From JALYXV01 sp963733505 (GTDB lineage: Bacteria; Actinomycetota; Acidimicrobiia; Acidimicrobiales; Palsa-688), in contig CAVTDW010000017.1 of NCBI GenBank assembly GCA_963733505.1, forward strand, positions 62,001 through 126,000: 64,000 nucleotides of DNA, in the 5' to 3' direction. The notes under the pieces were generated by a model. The model did no database searches, was not told the DNA's origin, and worked only from the letters and a program-made list of their open reading frames with translations. Below, one piece after another: positions 19,561 through 27,527 of the stretch (its first letter is position 1; the number at the start of each line of letters is the position of its first letter). The translations under genes were made by a program, and so were the position numbers.

Positions 19561-20847
19561 TCACGGGGCGGGGAGCGTCGTAACCCCCGGCGGGGTGGTT
19601 GTCGTCGGGGTCGTGGTCGTGCTCGTGGCCGCCTCGGCCAGCTGGGTCTTCTCGACCCGCAGGCGTGCGACGTACTCCCGGGCCTGGCTGAGCGACGGTT
19701 CTTCCTTTCCGGCTCGCAGGTCGGGCACCCGTGAGGGGAGGACGTCGCTGGTCCGCACCGCCGTCTTCTGTACGACGGTCGGCTCGAACCACAGCAAACC
19801 CCCCGGGCGACCCTTGTAGATGGTGAGTTCGTCGCTGTTCAGCCCGACGAAGTAGCTGCCCCGGGCGTACCAGGCGACCGCGAAACCGGCTCCCGCAACC
19901 AGGGCGACGAGGAGGACGAGGAAGCCGACGACCCGTAAGGTAATTGCCCGGTGTGTGGGCGCTACGGGCACGGCCGGGCGCGCCGCGCGGTGGAAGCGCC
20001 CGCCCCCTTTCGAACCGCGACCGGCGGCGCTTTCCCCAACTTCTGTTTCGACGACGGGAATGGGGCTGGGGATCTGGATACCGGGGTCGGATTCGAGCGC
20101 CATCGAAGCGGTCAACGAGAGGTCGTCGTCGTCCACCACGTCGACCACGACGACGGTGATGTTGTCGTTCCCGCCCCGGTTCATCGCGGCCGACACGAGT
20201 TCCCGGGCGGCGTCGCCTGGATCGGCGAGGCGGCGCATGACGCTGGCCATCTGGAGGTCGGTCAGTTCCCGGGGGAGGCCGTCGCTGCACAGCATGAGCC
20301 GGTCACCCTTCAGGGGCAGGAGCTGGAGGACGTCGACGTTGACCACCGAGTCGACGCCGAGCGCCCGGGTGAGGACGTGGCGCTGCGGATGGACCGTGGC
20401 CTCGACTTCCGACAGCTGGCCGTCGTCCACCAGCTCCTGGACCAGGCTGTGGTCGGTGGTGAGCTGTTCCAGCTCGCCTTGGCGCAGGAGGTAGACGCGG
20501 GAGTCGCCGACGTTGATGATGGCGAGGCGGTCCTCGTTGTCCTCGTTGACCAGGGCGACGGCGACCAGGGTGGTGCCCATGCCGTGGAGCTCGGGGTCGC
20601 CCTGCCCCCGTTCCCAGATCGAACGGTTGGCCTGGTGAGCGGCCTCGACCAGCCCTTCGGTGCCCCCCTTGCGCTGGAAGGTCGCCTTCAGGGCCTCGAC
20701 GGCGGTGAGTGACGCCACCTCGCCCGCGGCGTGACCACCCATGCCGTCGGCGACCGCGAACAACTCGGCGGTGACCAGCAGCTGGTCCTGGTTGTTGGCC
20801 CGTACGCGACCGACGTCGGTGGCCGAGCCGGCCCGCAGCGTGGTCAT
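19561..20847 (-). CDS. pstP: PP2C-type Ser/Thr phosphatase (PstP)
   Basis: 428 residues. A cytoplasmic PP2C domain (about 1-240) with metal-binding motifs VGRVRANNQD, AVADGMGGHAAGEVAS, NVGDSRVYLLRQGE, LCSDGLP and GGNDNITVVVVD, a linker, one membrane helix (~305-325) and a small external domain ending in a Thr/Pro tail. It reverses PknB phosphorylation. The ATG overlaps the fhaB stop by 4 bases (ATGA), so expression of the two is coupled. Confidence 0.93.
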   Translation of the reverse strand: MTTLRAGSATDVGRVRANNQDQLLVTAELFAVADGMGGHAAGEVASLTAVEALKATFQRKGGTEGLVEAAHQANRSIWERGQGDPELHGMGTTLVAVALVNEDNEDRLAIINVGDSRVYLLRQGELEQLTTDHSLVQELVDDGQLSEVEATVHPQRHVLTRALGVDSVVNVDVLQLLPLKGDRLMLCSDGLPRELTDLQMASVMRRLADPGDAARELVSAAMNRGGNDNITVVVVDVVDDDDLSLTASMALESDPGIQIPSPIPVVETEVGESAAGRGSKGGGRFHRAARPAVPVAPTHRAITLRVVGFLVLLVALVAGAGFAVAWYARGSYFVGLNSDELTIYKGRPGGLLWFEPTVVQKTAVRTSDVLPSRVPDLRAGKEEPSLSQAREYVARLRVEKTQLAEAATSTTTTPTTTTPPGVTTLPAP

Positions 20848-21359
20848 CGGGCCAGCTCGAGGACCGTCTTGCCGATTTGCAGTCGGTCGCCCCGCTGGAG
20901 CGCCACGGTGCCGGTCACCTGGCGGTCGTTGATGAACGTACCGTTGGTCGAGCCGAGGTCTTCGACGTAGAACGCGCCGTCGCGCCGGAAGACGCGTGCG
21001 TGCAGGGTCGAGACGAAGGTGTCGTCGGGGATGGCGACGCCGCAGCCGTTGGCCCGCCCGACGGTCAACTCGTCACCCAGCTCGAAGCTCTGGCCGTACT
21101 GTTCTGCCGGTTCGAGAATGACCAGGCGCTCCGAGCCGCCGCTCCCGCCTCCCCCGCCTGCCCAGGCCGGGCGCACGCCGCCACCGGCCCCACGGCCGCC
21201 ACGGGCCGCTGCCGCTGGGGCCGCCGGGGCAACGACGGCCACCTGCACCCCTTTCGGCTCGCGGAGCTCGACCCACACCGCCCGGATGACGCGGAAGAAG
21301 AAGAGGTACAGCAATCCGAGGAAGATCAACTTGAGGGCGGTCAGGAGTGAGTCAGGCAT
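20844..21359 (-). CDS. fhaB: FHA-domain protein FhaB (FipA-like)
   Basis: 171 residues. An N-terminal membrane helix (LLTALKLIFLGLLYLFFFRV) and a low-complexity Ala/Gly linker (about 45-70) precede a C-terminal FHA domain (~95-170) with the phosphothreonine-binding signatures VGRANGCGVAI, STLHARVF and DLGSTNGTFIND. In mycobacteria this protein is phosphorylated by PknA/PknB and ties septal and wall assembly to signalling. It lies between fhaA and pstP, with an ATGA overlap to pstP. Confidence 0.9.
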   Translation of the reverse strand: MPDSLLTALKLIFLGLLYLFFFRVIRAVWVELREPKGVQVAVVAPAAPAAAARGGRGAGGGVRPAWAGGGGGSGGSERLVILEPAEQYGQSFELGDELTVGRANGCGVAIPDDTFVSTLHARVFRRDGAFYVEDLGSTNGTFINDRQVTGTVALQRGDRLQIGKTVLELAR

Positions 21360-21381
21360 TGGAGTCGAACGTGCGGCCTTG

Positions 21382-22038
21382 TTAGGCCTCGAACCTCAGG
21401 TGAGTGGAGCCGATCGTGATCTCGTCGCCGTGCTGCAATCTGTGGGTATGAATACCCACTCCGTTGACTTTCGTGCCATTGGTACTTCCGAGATCGACGG
21501 CGACGTAGCCGCCCCCTCCGTCGGTCGCCTGGCGCACCTCGACGTGGCGGCGGCTGGCGTTGACGTCGCCCAGCACCACATCGCACTCCGGTAGCCGGCC
21601 GATCGTGACCGGGGCGGCGCCGAGGGCGCGGCGGCTGCCGTCGGGAAGGACCAGCTGCGCCCCGGCGCCTTCGGACGCCTTCAGCTCGCCCGAGACCAGC
21701 AGCATGCCCGGGGCCAGGTCAGGGTCGGTCGTCATGTCGACGGTGACGGCGCCGATGAAGACGTAGTTCTCGGCTCGGGCGTAGTCCCGGGCGACCGAGA
21801 TGAGTTCGCTGATCAGCTCGTCCTCGATCGGTTCGAAGCGGGATCGGTCGGCGGGGCCGACCGCCACGGTGAAGTGGTTCGGGGTGAGGGTGCCGCGGGG
21901 GGCGACGGTGCGCTGGACGTCCATCTCCCGGGTGAGGCGGCGGCCGATCTCGACTGGTTGCAGGCCGCTACGGAACGCCTTGGCGAAGGCGCCCTCGACG
22001 AGGCGCTCGAGCCGTCGCTCGAACTGCTGGAGTCCCAT
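21382..22038 (-). CDS. fhaA: FhaA (DUF3662 + FHA domain)
   Basis: 218 residues. The N-terminal DUF3662 domain (MGLQQFERRLERLVEGAFAK ... PVEIGRRLTREMD) is followed directly by a C-terminal FHA domain (IGRLPECDVVL, ASRRHVEV, DLGSTNGTKVNG). Mycobacterial FhaA has a long low-complexity linker between these domains (about 520 residues in all); here the linker is nearly absent. FhaA binds phosphorylated MviN/PknB and restrains peptidoglycan synthesis. It is the first gene of the cluster. Upstream, reverse-strand GATAGCATCATCGG ends close to the ATG and could be a -10 for a nearly leaderless mRNA. Confidence 0.92.
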   Translation of the reverse strand: MGLQQFERRLERLVEGAFAKAFRSGLQPVEIGRRLTREMDVQRTVAPRGTLTPNHFTVAVGPADRSRFEPIEDELISELISVARDYARAENYVFIGAVTVDMTTDPDLAPGMLLVSGELKASEGAGAQLVLPDGSRRALGAAPVTIGRLPECDVVLGDVNASRRHVEVRQATDGGGGYVAVDLGSTNGTKVNGVGIHTHRLQHGDEITIGSTHLRFEA

Positions 22039-22098
22039 GGTCGCCGATGATGCTATCGGCGGCGGTGGCCGGGGTCCGGCCGTGAGGGTGGCGGCTTT

Positions 22099-22141
22099 TT
22101 TGCCGGTGGGTTTGCCGGTGGGTTTGCCGGTGGGTTTGCCG
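22099..22141 (+). repeat. 12-bp tandem repeat, about 3.5 copies
   Basis: The unit tttgccggtggg is repeated without change upstream of fhaA and before the tRNA gene. It lies about 60-100 bases from the fhaA start, where it could overlap the promoter region, but no protein binding can be inferred. Confidence 0.7.
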
Positions 22142-22184
22142 GGGGCACTGCGGCCCGGTCGGCGCTAGCCTGTCGGTTCCACTC

Positions 22185-22271
22185 GGGCGAGTGGCGGAAT
22201 AGGCAGACGCGGAGGATTCAGGTTCCTGTGTCCGAAAGGATGTGGGGGTTCAAGTCCCCCCTCGCCCACCA
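22185..22271 (+). tRNA. tRNA-Leu (anticodon CAG)
   Basis: 87 bases with CCA encoded. Acceptor arms GGGCGAG/CTCGCCC pair fully. The anticodon stem AGGA/TCCT holds the loop TTCAGGT, giving CAG for CUG codons. A class II variable arm (TGTCCGAAAGGAT) and the T arm GGGGGTTCAAGTCCCCC complete the cloverleaf. A tRNA-Leu(CAG) after fhaA is also found in mycobacteria, so the synteny supports the cluster being ancestral. Confidence 0.96.
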
Positions 22272-22284
22272 CGCGACCGCCGGG

Positions 22285-23535
22285 TCAGCCGGGCAGGACC
22301 TGGCTGATGCTCACCACGTCGCCTGAGGGGCGGGCGGTGCTGTGTCCGGCGCCGTCGGCGTCGAAGACGTACACCCGGTCCACGGTGGTGGCGACCACTC
22401 CGCCCGAGGGGGTCGCCGACAAGGCGGTGACCGGCGAATCGGTGTACCAGCGGCCGACGGGCGCCAAGCTCTCGTAGGCCAGGACCTGCACACCTGAGCC
22501 GTCGCCGACGAACAGGCGCCCACTGGCCCGGGACCCAGCGGTCACCGTCGTCCGCCCGGCCCTGGTGCTCGGAGCGATCGAAGCGGTCCGCGTGACGGTC
22601 AGACCACTGGTCTCGATTTCGGCCAGGCGGTTGGCGGATCCGTCGACGACGTAGAGCCTCCCACCGTCGGGCGCCACGGCGATGCTGGCCGTCGAGAGGT
22701 CACCGTCGGCGAATCCTTCCGGCAGATCGATGCAATGGGCCCAGCCTCCGTTCAGACTCAGGGTGTGCACCTCGGCTCCGGTGGCCGCGCCCGTGGGGGG
22801 ACGGAGGTACAGCGTGTAGAGGGTCGTTCGGTCCGGCGCCAGGGTGTGGGTGCGGCCGATGCCCTGCATCTCCTCGGGCGGCTCCTTTTCCCGGCCGAAC
22901 ACGCCGTCGACCATGCCACTCGCCAGGTCGAGCCTGCTGACGACGTAGCGGTCGGGTGCCGCGGCCGGGAGGTAGGAGATCGCGAAGACTGCCTGGTCGT
23001 CGGTCGAGAAGGCCTCGGGCGTCAGGCTGCCGCTGAGGTCATGGCGGGTGACCGAGCCGTCCTGCAGGTTGACGACCACGATCGTGGTCGTGGTGCGCCC
23101 CGCCGGCATGTAGCCAGACGGCGTCGCGGGTGGCGGGTCGGGGACGGACAACGCCGCCAACGTGGCGTCGCCCGAGAGCGCCTTCACCACGAGGCCCGCG
23201 GGGACGGCGACGATCCGGCGGACCGACCCATCCCGCGTGGCGCGGACGACCAACTGGTCGCCCGAGGTCGCGACGACTGATGCGCCATCGGCGGTGGTCA
23301 TTCCGCCCGCTACCCGATATCGCAGGGCACCACTGGGCAGCGAGACGGCCTCCACCCCTTCCGCGGTCGTAAGCAGGGCCAGCGCGCTCGCAGGCGGGGT
23401 AGCGGGTCGGGTCGATCGCGTCGATCCAGTACTACAGGCCGTGAGCAGTGCACTCAGAACGACCGCGCCGACGATGGTCGACGACGGGCGATGCGGAAAG
23501 ACGGAGCATGAACACCACCTCCGCCGCTCATACAC
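22285..23535 (-). CDS. Lipoprotein, predicted beta-propeller-like
   Basis: 416 residues from GTG 23535. The N terminus has a basic segment, a hydrophobic core (STIVGAVVLSALL) and lipobox LLTA-C. The rest is a series of short beta-strand repeats of the kind seen in WD/YVTN propellers (LPSGALRYRVAGG, DGSVTRHDLSG, PDGGRLYVVDGSANRLAEIE, GSRASGRLFVGDG). The longer open frame reaching upstream is an artefact of the overlapping anti-sigma gene. The start lies 28 bases after the restored stop of that gene, so sigma, anti-sigma and lipoprotein form one operon. It may be the external sensor or target of the sigma factor (inference). Confidence 0.7.
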   Translation of the reverse strand: MYERRRWCSCSVFPHRPSSTIVGAVVLSALLTACSTGSTRSTRPATPPASALALLTTAEGVEAVSLPSGALRYRVAGGMTTADGASVVATSGDQLVVRATRDGSVRRIVAVPAGLVVKALSGDATLAALSVPDPPPATPSGYMPAGRTTTTIVVVNLQDGSVTRHDLSGSLTPEAFSTDDQAVFAISYLPAAAPDRYVVSRLDLASGMVDGVFGREKEPPEEMQGIGRTHTLAPDRTTLYTLYLRPPTGAATGAEVHTLSLNGGWAHCIDLPEGFADGDLSTASIAVAPDGGRLYVVDGSANRLAEIETSGLTVTRTASIAPSTRAGRTTVTAGSRASGRLFVGDGSGVQVLAYESLAPVGRWYTDSPVTALSATPSGGVVATTVDRVYVFDADGAGHSTARPSGDVVSISQVLPG

Positions 23536-23563
23536 CGCATCCCCGGTCAGGGTTCCCGGGGAC

Positions 23564-24416
23564 CTAGGGGATGGACTCCGCGATCGCCAACGCCCGGGCC
23601 TTGGCGATGTCGCCCTCGATCCGCACGTGTCACGGCCCCCGACTGCCATACCAAGGTGTTGGTGGCCAGGCGCAGGGTGTCGGGGAAGACGTCGCCGCGT
23701 GCGTCCCGGTAGAAGAGGGCATGGGGTGCCCCCGACAGCCAGTAGGCGGGCTGCCCTCGAAGGGTGAGGGCTTCGATGGTCGTGTCCGGGCCGGCCAGCT
23801 TCCCGAAGAATCCCGCCTCCAACTGGGCCCGGAACTCCGTCAGCAGCAGGCCGACCCCCGTCTGCGCGGCGCCCGGCAAATCGGGCCCGGGCAGGTATGC
23901 CAGCGTCACCTCGCCCTCCGGCGGCGGCGTGGCAACGTAGACGGCGTCGGGGCGATCGAAGGGCGCCAGCGCCGGGAGGCGCACCGGGAACCCGATGCGC
24001 GCACTCGCCTGGGCCAGCGTGACGGGCTGTCCGAGGTCGAGCGGCGCCGTTCCGGCAGGCAATCGGGGTACGGGCGGCAGCGGCCCCGCCGTGATGTGGA
24101 CGCTCTCCAGCCCGAGCAGGTCGGCGGCTGCTCGCCGGGCACCCGGTGACAGCGCCAGCGCCCCTGCCACCAGCGCCACGACCGTGGCGACGACGACGAC
24201 CGCGACCAGTGCCGGACGGTGCGGAGCCAGAGCGGACCGGCGCGGAGCCAGAGCGGCGGACCGGCGGCGGGCCAGTACGCCGCGCGAAGGCCGCGGCTGC
24301 GCCTCGAGCCGAGCGGCCACCGTGTCGGCGATCGCCGGAGTCGGAGGCCACTGCAGCCGTACTGCCAGCTGCGCGAGCTGGACCTCAAGGTCAAGTGGAG
24401 AACGAGATTCAGGCAT
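23564..24416 (-). CDS. Anti-sigma-factor-like membrane protein (DUF4367-like C-terminus; frameshifted)
   Basis: Restored length about 283 residues. ATG 24416 overlaps the sigma-factor stop by 8 bases. An N-terminal cytoplasmic part (PESRSPLDLEVQLAQLAVRL) is followed by an Arg-rich stretch, a membrane helix (PALVAVVVVATVVALVAGALAL), then an external domain with repeats typical of DUF4367 (LPPVPRLPAGTAPLDLGQPV, ASARIGFPVRLPAL). After LATNTLVWQSGAVT the frame must move by +1 (about 23622-23635) to read VRIEGDIAKARALAIAESIP and stop at 23564, the usual end of the family. The uncorrected frame continues into nonsense and into the next gene. Confidence 0.7.
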
Positions 24417-24999
24417 CGAACGCCTCCGCGGGCATGGCCTGGCGAAGTCGGGCCAGAGCCCGGTGCAGCCGAGACTTGGCGGTGCCGGGTGCGCAGCCCA
24501 GGGCGGCTGCGGTTTCCGCCTCACTCAGCTCCGCGAAGAAGCGCAGGGCGACGACCTCGCGGTCGCGCTCGCCCAAGGAGCGCACCGCGTCGAAGAGTGC
24601 CTGATGCTCGATGGCCGAGATCACCGCGTCCTCGGGAGATGGGGCCGCATCTCCCGAGGCGCGAAGGTTTGCCCGGCCCACGCGGTCGGCCAGCCGGGCC
24701 CGGCGACCGCTGCTGCGACGGCGGTTTCGCGCCTCGTTGGCGACGATGCGCAGCAGCCAGGGTCGAAACGGCGCGTCGGGGTGGAAGCGGTCCAAGGCGT
24801 AGAACGCCTTCACCATCGCCTCGCTGGCGGCATCGCCCGCCTCAGTTGCATCGCCCGTGATCAGGATCGCCACCCGGAATGCCACCTCCTCGTGGCCGCG
24901 CACCAACTCCTGGTAGGCATCGACGCTTCCGTCGAGCGCTCGTCGAACCAGGGCTTGTTGTTGAACCTGCAGCGGGTCATCCAGTGGGCGGCCCTCCAC
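24409..24999 (-). CDS. ECF-type RNA polymerase sigma factor
   Basis: 196 residues with sigma region 2 (ALVRRALDGSVDAYQELVRGH ... EAMVKAFYALDRF, then PFRPWLLRIVANEARNRRR) and region 4 (LGERDREVVALRFFAELSEAETAAALGCAPGTAKSRLHRALARL). It directs core polymerase to a private set of promoters. Release is probably controlled by the overlapping anti-sigma-like gene. It is divergent from the pyrE-like gene with 47 bases between the starts. Confidence 0.92.
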   Translation of the reverse strand: MEGRPLDDPLQVQQQALVRRALDGSVDAYQELVRGHEEVAFRVAILITGDATEAGDAASEAMVKAFYALDRFHPDAPFRPWLLRIVANEARNRRRSSGRRARLADRVGRANLRASGDAAPSPEDAVISAIEHQALFDAVRSLGERDREVVALRFFAELSEAETAAALGCAPGTAKSRLHRALARLRQAMPAEAFDA

Positions 25000-25046
25000 C
25001 GACGTCTGCTGTCCTACACCGCGACGGTCAGTATGGTTCCCGCCTG

Positions 25047-25616
25047 ATGCCTGAGTCGTCTGCCCGACTGCGTTCCCGACTGCGAGAACTGGTCCTGGAT
25101 CCGGCGGTATTGCAGCATCTTCCGGAGCCGATCCGACTGGCGTCGGGCGAGATGAGCAGGGATTTCGTCGATGCCAAACTGGCGGTGGACGATCCCGAGG
25201 ACCTCGAACTGGTCGGTGCCGCCATGGCCGCCGCGGCCCATCAGGCGGGAGCCGAGTTCGACGCCGTCGGCGGTCTGGTGCTCGGCGCCGTGCCCTTCAC
25301 CTTCGCCGTGGCGCAGGCGGCAAAGGTCCGATGGTTCCTCATCCGCAAGGAGCCCAAGGGCCGCGGTACCAACCGCTTCGCCGAAGGGGCACGCATCGGC
25401 CCGGGCACCCGGGCCATGTTGGTCGACGACGTCATCACGACCGGCGGGTCGATTCAACTGGCCTATGAGCGGGTCCGGGCCGAGGGCGCCGAGGTGGTGT
25501 TCGCGACGACACTCGTCGACCGCGGGGACCGGGCGGCACCGTTTTTCGAGGCAGCCGGCGTTCCCTACGTGCCAATGCTGACCTACCGCGACCTGGGTAT
25601 CGAACCCGTAGGTTGA
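25047..25616 (+). CDS. pyrE: Orotate phosphoribosyltransferase-like protein
   Basis: 189 residues from ATG 25047. A type I phosphoribosyltransferase fold with the PRPP-binding motif MLVDDVITTGGSI (about residues 130-142), a flexible-loop part RKEPKGRGTNRF, and an N-terminal GEMSRDFVDAKLA. OPRT joins orotate and PRPP to give OMP in pyrimidine synthesis. The K-x-x-x-x-G-x loop and the substrate lysine of OPRT (FxxK) match only partly, so another PRTase of the PyrE group cannot be excluded. No other pyr gene is present. An upstream in-frame extension to 24879 overlaps the sigma gene and is rejected. Confidence 0.72.
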   Translation: MPESSARLRSRLRELVLDPAVLQHLPEPIRLASGEMSRDFVDAKLAVDDPEDLELVGAAMAAAAHQAGAEFDAVGGLVLGAVPFTFAVAQAAKVRWFLIRKEPKGRGTNRFAEGARIGPGTRAMLVDDVITTGGSIQLAYERVRAEGAEVVFATTLVDRGDRAAPFFEAAGVPYVPMLTYRDLGIEPVG

Positions 25617-25640
25617 TTTGCGCCACTGCCGCGGCGCAAA
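25617..25640. terminator. Bidirectional hairpin between convergent genes
   Basis: TTTGCGCC ... GGCGCAAA, an 8-bp stem with an 8-base loop. A-T pairs at its base can serve as a U-tract in either direction. It lies between the stops of the pyrE-like gene and the solute-binding lipoprotein. Confidence 0.6.
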
Positions 25641-25652
25641 GGTGCGACGCGG

Positions 25653-27101
25653 CTAGTGCGGGAGGGTGTTGGACTTGAACCAGGCGTCGATCTTGGCCTG
25701 CGCCTGCGCCTGCAACTGCGGCATCACCGCGGTAGCGCTGGTACCGCCCGCGATCTGGTCGAGGGCCGCGCTGAACAGCGTCTGGATGTCGGCGATGGCG
25801 GGGATCCAGGTGGCCGACTCGGTTGATGCAGTCGGGAGGCCGGCCAGCCAGACCGCCGGATCCACGCCGGTGGCCTGTTTCGTCCCCTGAGCGAAGGCGT
25901 CGGCATTGGCGTTCAAGGCGGGCATGGCACCGAAACCGCCATAGGCCAGTTGACGTTCGTGGGCCGGGTCAACCGCGAGGAACTTCAGCAGTTCCCACGC
26001 CAGGTCGTGTTTGGTGCTGGCCGTCACGATCGACCCGACGCCCACGTCGAGGGGTCCAAAACGGCCGCCCGGCCCCGTCGGTAGTGCCGCCGCCTTCCAC
26101 GCAAACGGGACTTTCGCACCGAAGGGAGTGTCGATCTCACAGCTGCACAGGTCGATCATGGCCAGTTTTCCCGCCCGCCACGCGGCCTGCTCCTCGTTGC
26201 CCTTGTCGTCGGGTCCGGTGAGCTTGGTGAGCTCGGCTGCGGTCGGCTGCACGTGGTATTTACCGAACAAGTCACCGGCAAACTGTGCGCCCTGTATCGC
26301 CGCTGGAGTGTCGAATTGGGCCCTCCGTTTTGACCCGTTATAGAAGTGCCCACCGAAGCTGAAATACACATACGCCCCGGGAATCCGCCCAAGTCCGAAC
26401 CGAACGATTTGAGTGGGGTCGAATCCCGTTTGGCCGGCGTGCTTTCCCGCGTTGTCCACAGTCAGTGTCTGCGCGGCCTGAAGGAACGATGCCGGATAGG
26501 CCCACGAGCTGTCGCTCCACGATGCCGGAGGTGCAGGGAGGCCGGCCTTGGAAAAGAGGTCCGCGTTGTACGCCAGGGCGTGGCTGTGAACCGTCACCGG
26601 GACGCCCGGAACAGCCTTGGTCCCGCCGTAATAGCTCGACAGCCCGGCCGCCGACATCGCCTGGGGGGAGAAGGAGTTGGTGGAGACGCCGTCGCGGCGC
26701 AACAAGGGCCGCAAATCCAACCACATGTGCTGGTCGGCCAAGCGCGCCAGGTTGCTCGTCCCGATGCCCAAGACGATGTCGGGAGCCGAGCCGCGCGACA
26801 CCAGGGTGCGCAGCTGGGTCTCGGCGGCGGCTGCCGAGGTCGCCCGGAGGAAGTCGATCCCGACCTGGGGATGGGCCGCGATGAACGCTTGGGCGAGTGT
26901 CTGCTGGACCTGACGCTGAGCGGCGGTGTTGCCACCGTCGAAGCCGACGAGGATCTGGACCCGGCCGCTCAGCCTCGTGGGCGCTGCGGCCTTCTTCTTC
27001 GAGTGGCACGCGACCAGCAGCCCGCCGGCGCCGGTCGCGGTGAAGCCCAACTTGAGGGCACCTTCGACGAACTGGCGTCGGGAGAGCCGGCCGCGCGTCA
27101 T
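25653..27101 (-). CDS. Extracellular solute-binding lipoprotein (Tat-type signal)
   Basis: 482 residues. The signal peptide has the twin-arginine box LSRRQFVEG, a hydrophobic stretch and a lipobox (GLLVA-C), followed by a bacterial family 1 extracellular binding fold (QVQQTLAQAFIAAHPQVGIDFL, GSAPDIVLGIGTSNLARLA, PVTVHSHALAYNADLFSKAG, AWRAGKLAMIDLC, DLAWELLKFLAVDPAHERQ). Such proteins capture sugars or glycerol-phosphate-like ligands for an ABC importer. No permease or ATPase gene is adjacent, so the partner must be elsewhere. The ligand cannot be predicted. The gene converges with pyrE. Confidence 0.85.
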   Translation of the reverse strand: MTRGRLSRRQFVEGALKLGFTATGAGGLLVACHSKKKAAAPTRLSGRVQILVGFDGGNTAAQRQVQQTLAQAFIAAHPQVGIDFLRATSAAAAETQLRTLVSRGSAPDIVLGIGTSNLARLADQHMWLDLRPLLRRDGVSTNSFSPQAMSAAGLSSYYGGTKAVPGVPVTVHSHALAYNADLFSKAGLPAPPASWSDSSWAYPASFLQAAQTLTVDNAGKHAGQTGFDPTQIVRFGLGRIPGAYVYFSFGGHFYNGSKRRAQFDTPAAIQGAQFAGDLFGKYHVQPTAAELTKLTGPDDKGNEEQAAWRAGKLAMIDLCSCEIDTPFGAKVPFAWKAAALPTGPGGRFGPLDVGVGSIVTASTKHDLAWELLKFLAVDPAHERQLAYGGFGAMPALNANADAFAQGTKQATGVDPAVWLAGLPTASTESATWIPAIADIQTLFSAALDQIAGGTSATAVMPQLQAQAQAKIDAWFKSNTLPH

Positions 27102-27404
27102 CCGAATGGTTGCACGGTTCCGTAGTACTCTCCATGAGTTCTGTCTCCCACGCGCCGTCGTCCGCCGGGACCGCCGAAATCGTCGGGACCGCCGGGACCG
27201 CGAACGACGGTTGCATTGGCAATCCTGGGGCGCGACCGTGTCTGAAGGACATTGAATGACAGAACCTACGCTTGGTCGCTTCGTCGGCTACTGTCAGGAC
27301 ATCAAAAGAGAGTGTATGACGAGTTCTCCCCGGCGGATCGGGCAAAACGTAGCAGCTCTTGAACCTCTCGCAGTATTGATGACGCAGAGAGGGAAGGAAA
27401 GGGC

Positions 27405-27527
27405 ATGAGGTCTTCTAGCTCGGAACGGATGGGTTCGAAAAATATGATTGCTGTAGATTTGGATGGGTATTGCGTAATCGCCGTGGTTGCCGGGGGGCGC
27501 CATGACATTACGCGGTCAGGGGGATGA
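27405..27527 (+). CDS. Small ORF upstream of the giant adhesin
   Basis: 40 residues (MRSSSSERMGSKN then a short hydrophobic stretch). A purine-rich GGGAAGGAAAGGG lies just before the ATG. Its TGA overlaps the adhesin ATG at 27524 (ATGA), the usual sign of translational coupling. Lower GC than the surroundings also makes this an unusual stretch. It could be a leader peptide controlling the adhesin or only an accident. The rest of the 27102-27404 gap is comparatively AT-rich and probably carries the promoters of the divergent solute-binding protein and this locus. Confidence 0.35.
   Translation: MRSSSSERMGSKNMIAVDLDGYCVIAVVAGGRHDITRSGG

Noticed and set aside
24879..25046. Upstream extension of the pyrE-like gene
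   Set aside because: Overlaps the start of the divergent sigma-factor gene and lacks similarity; ATG 25047 gives the normal length.
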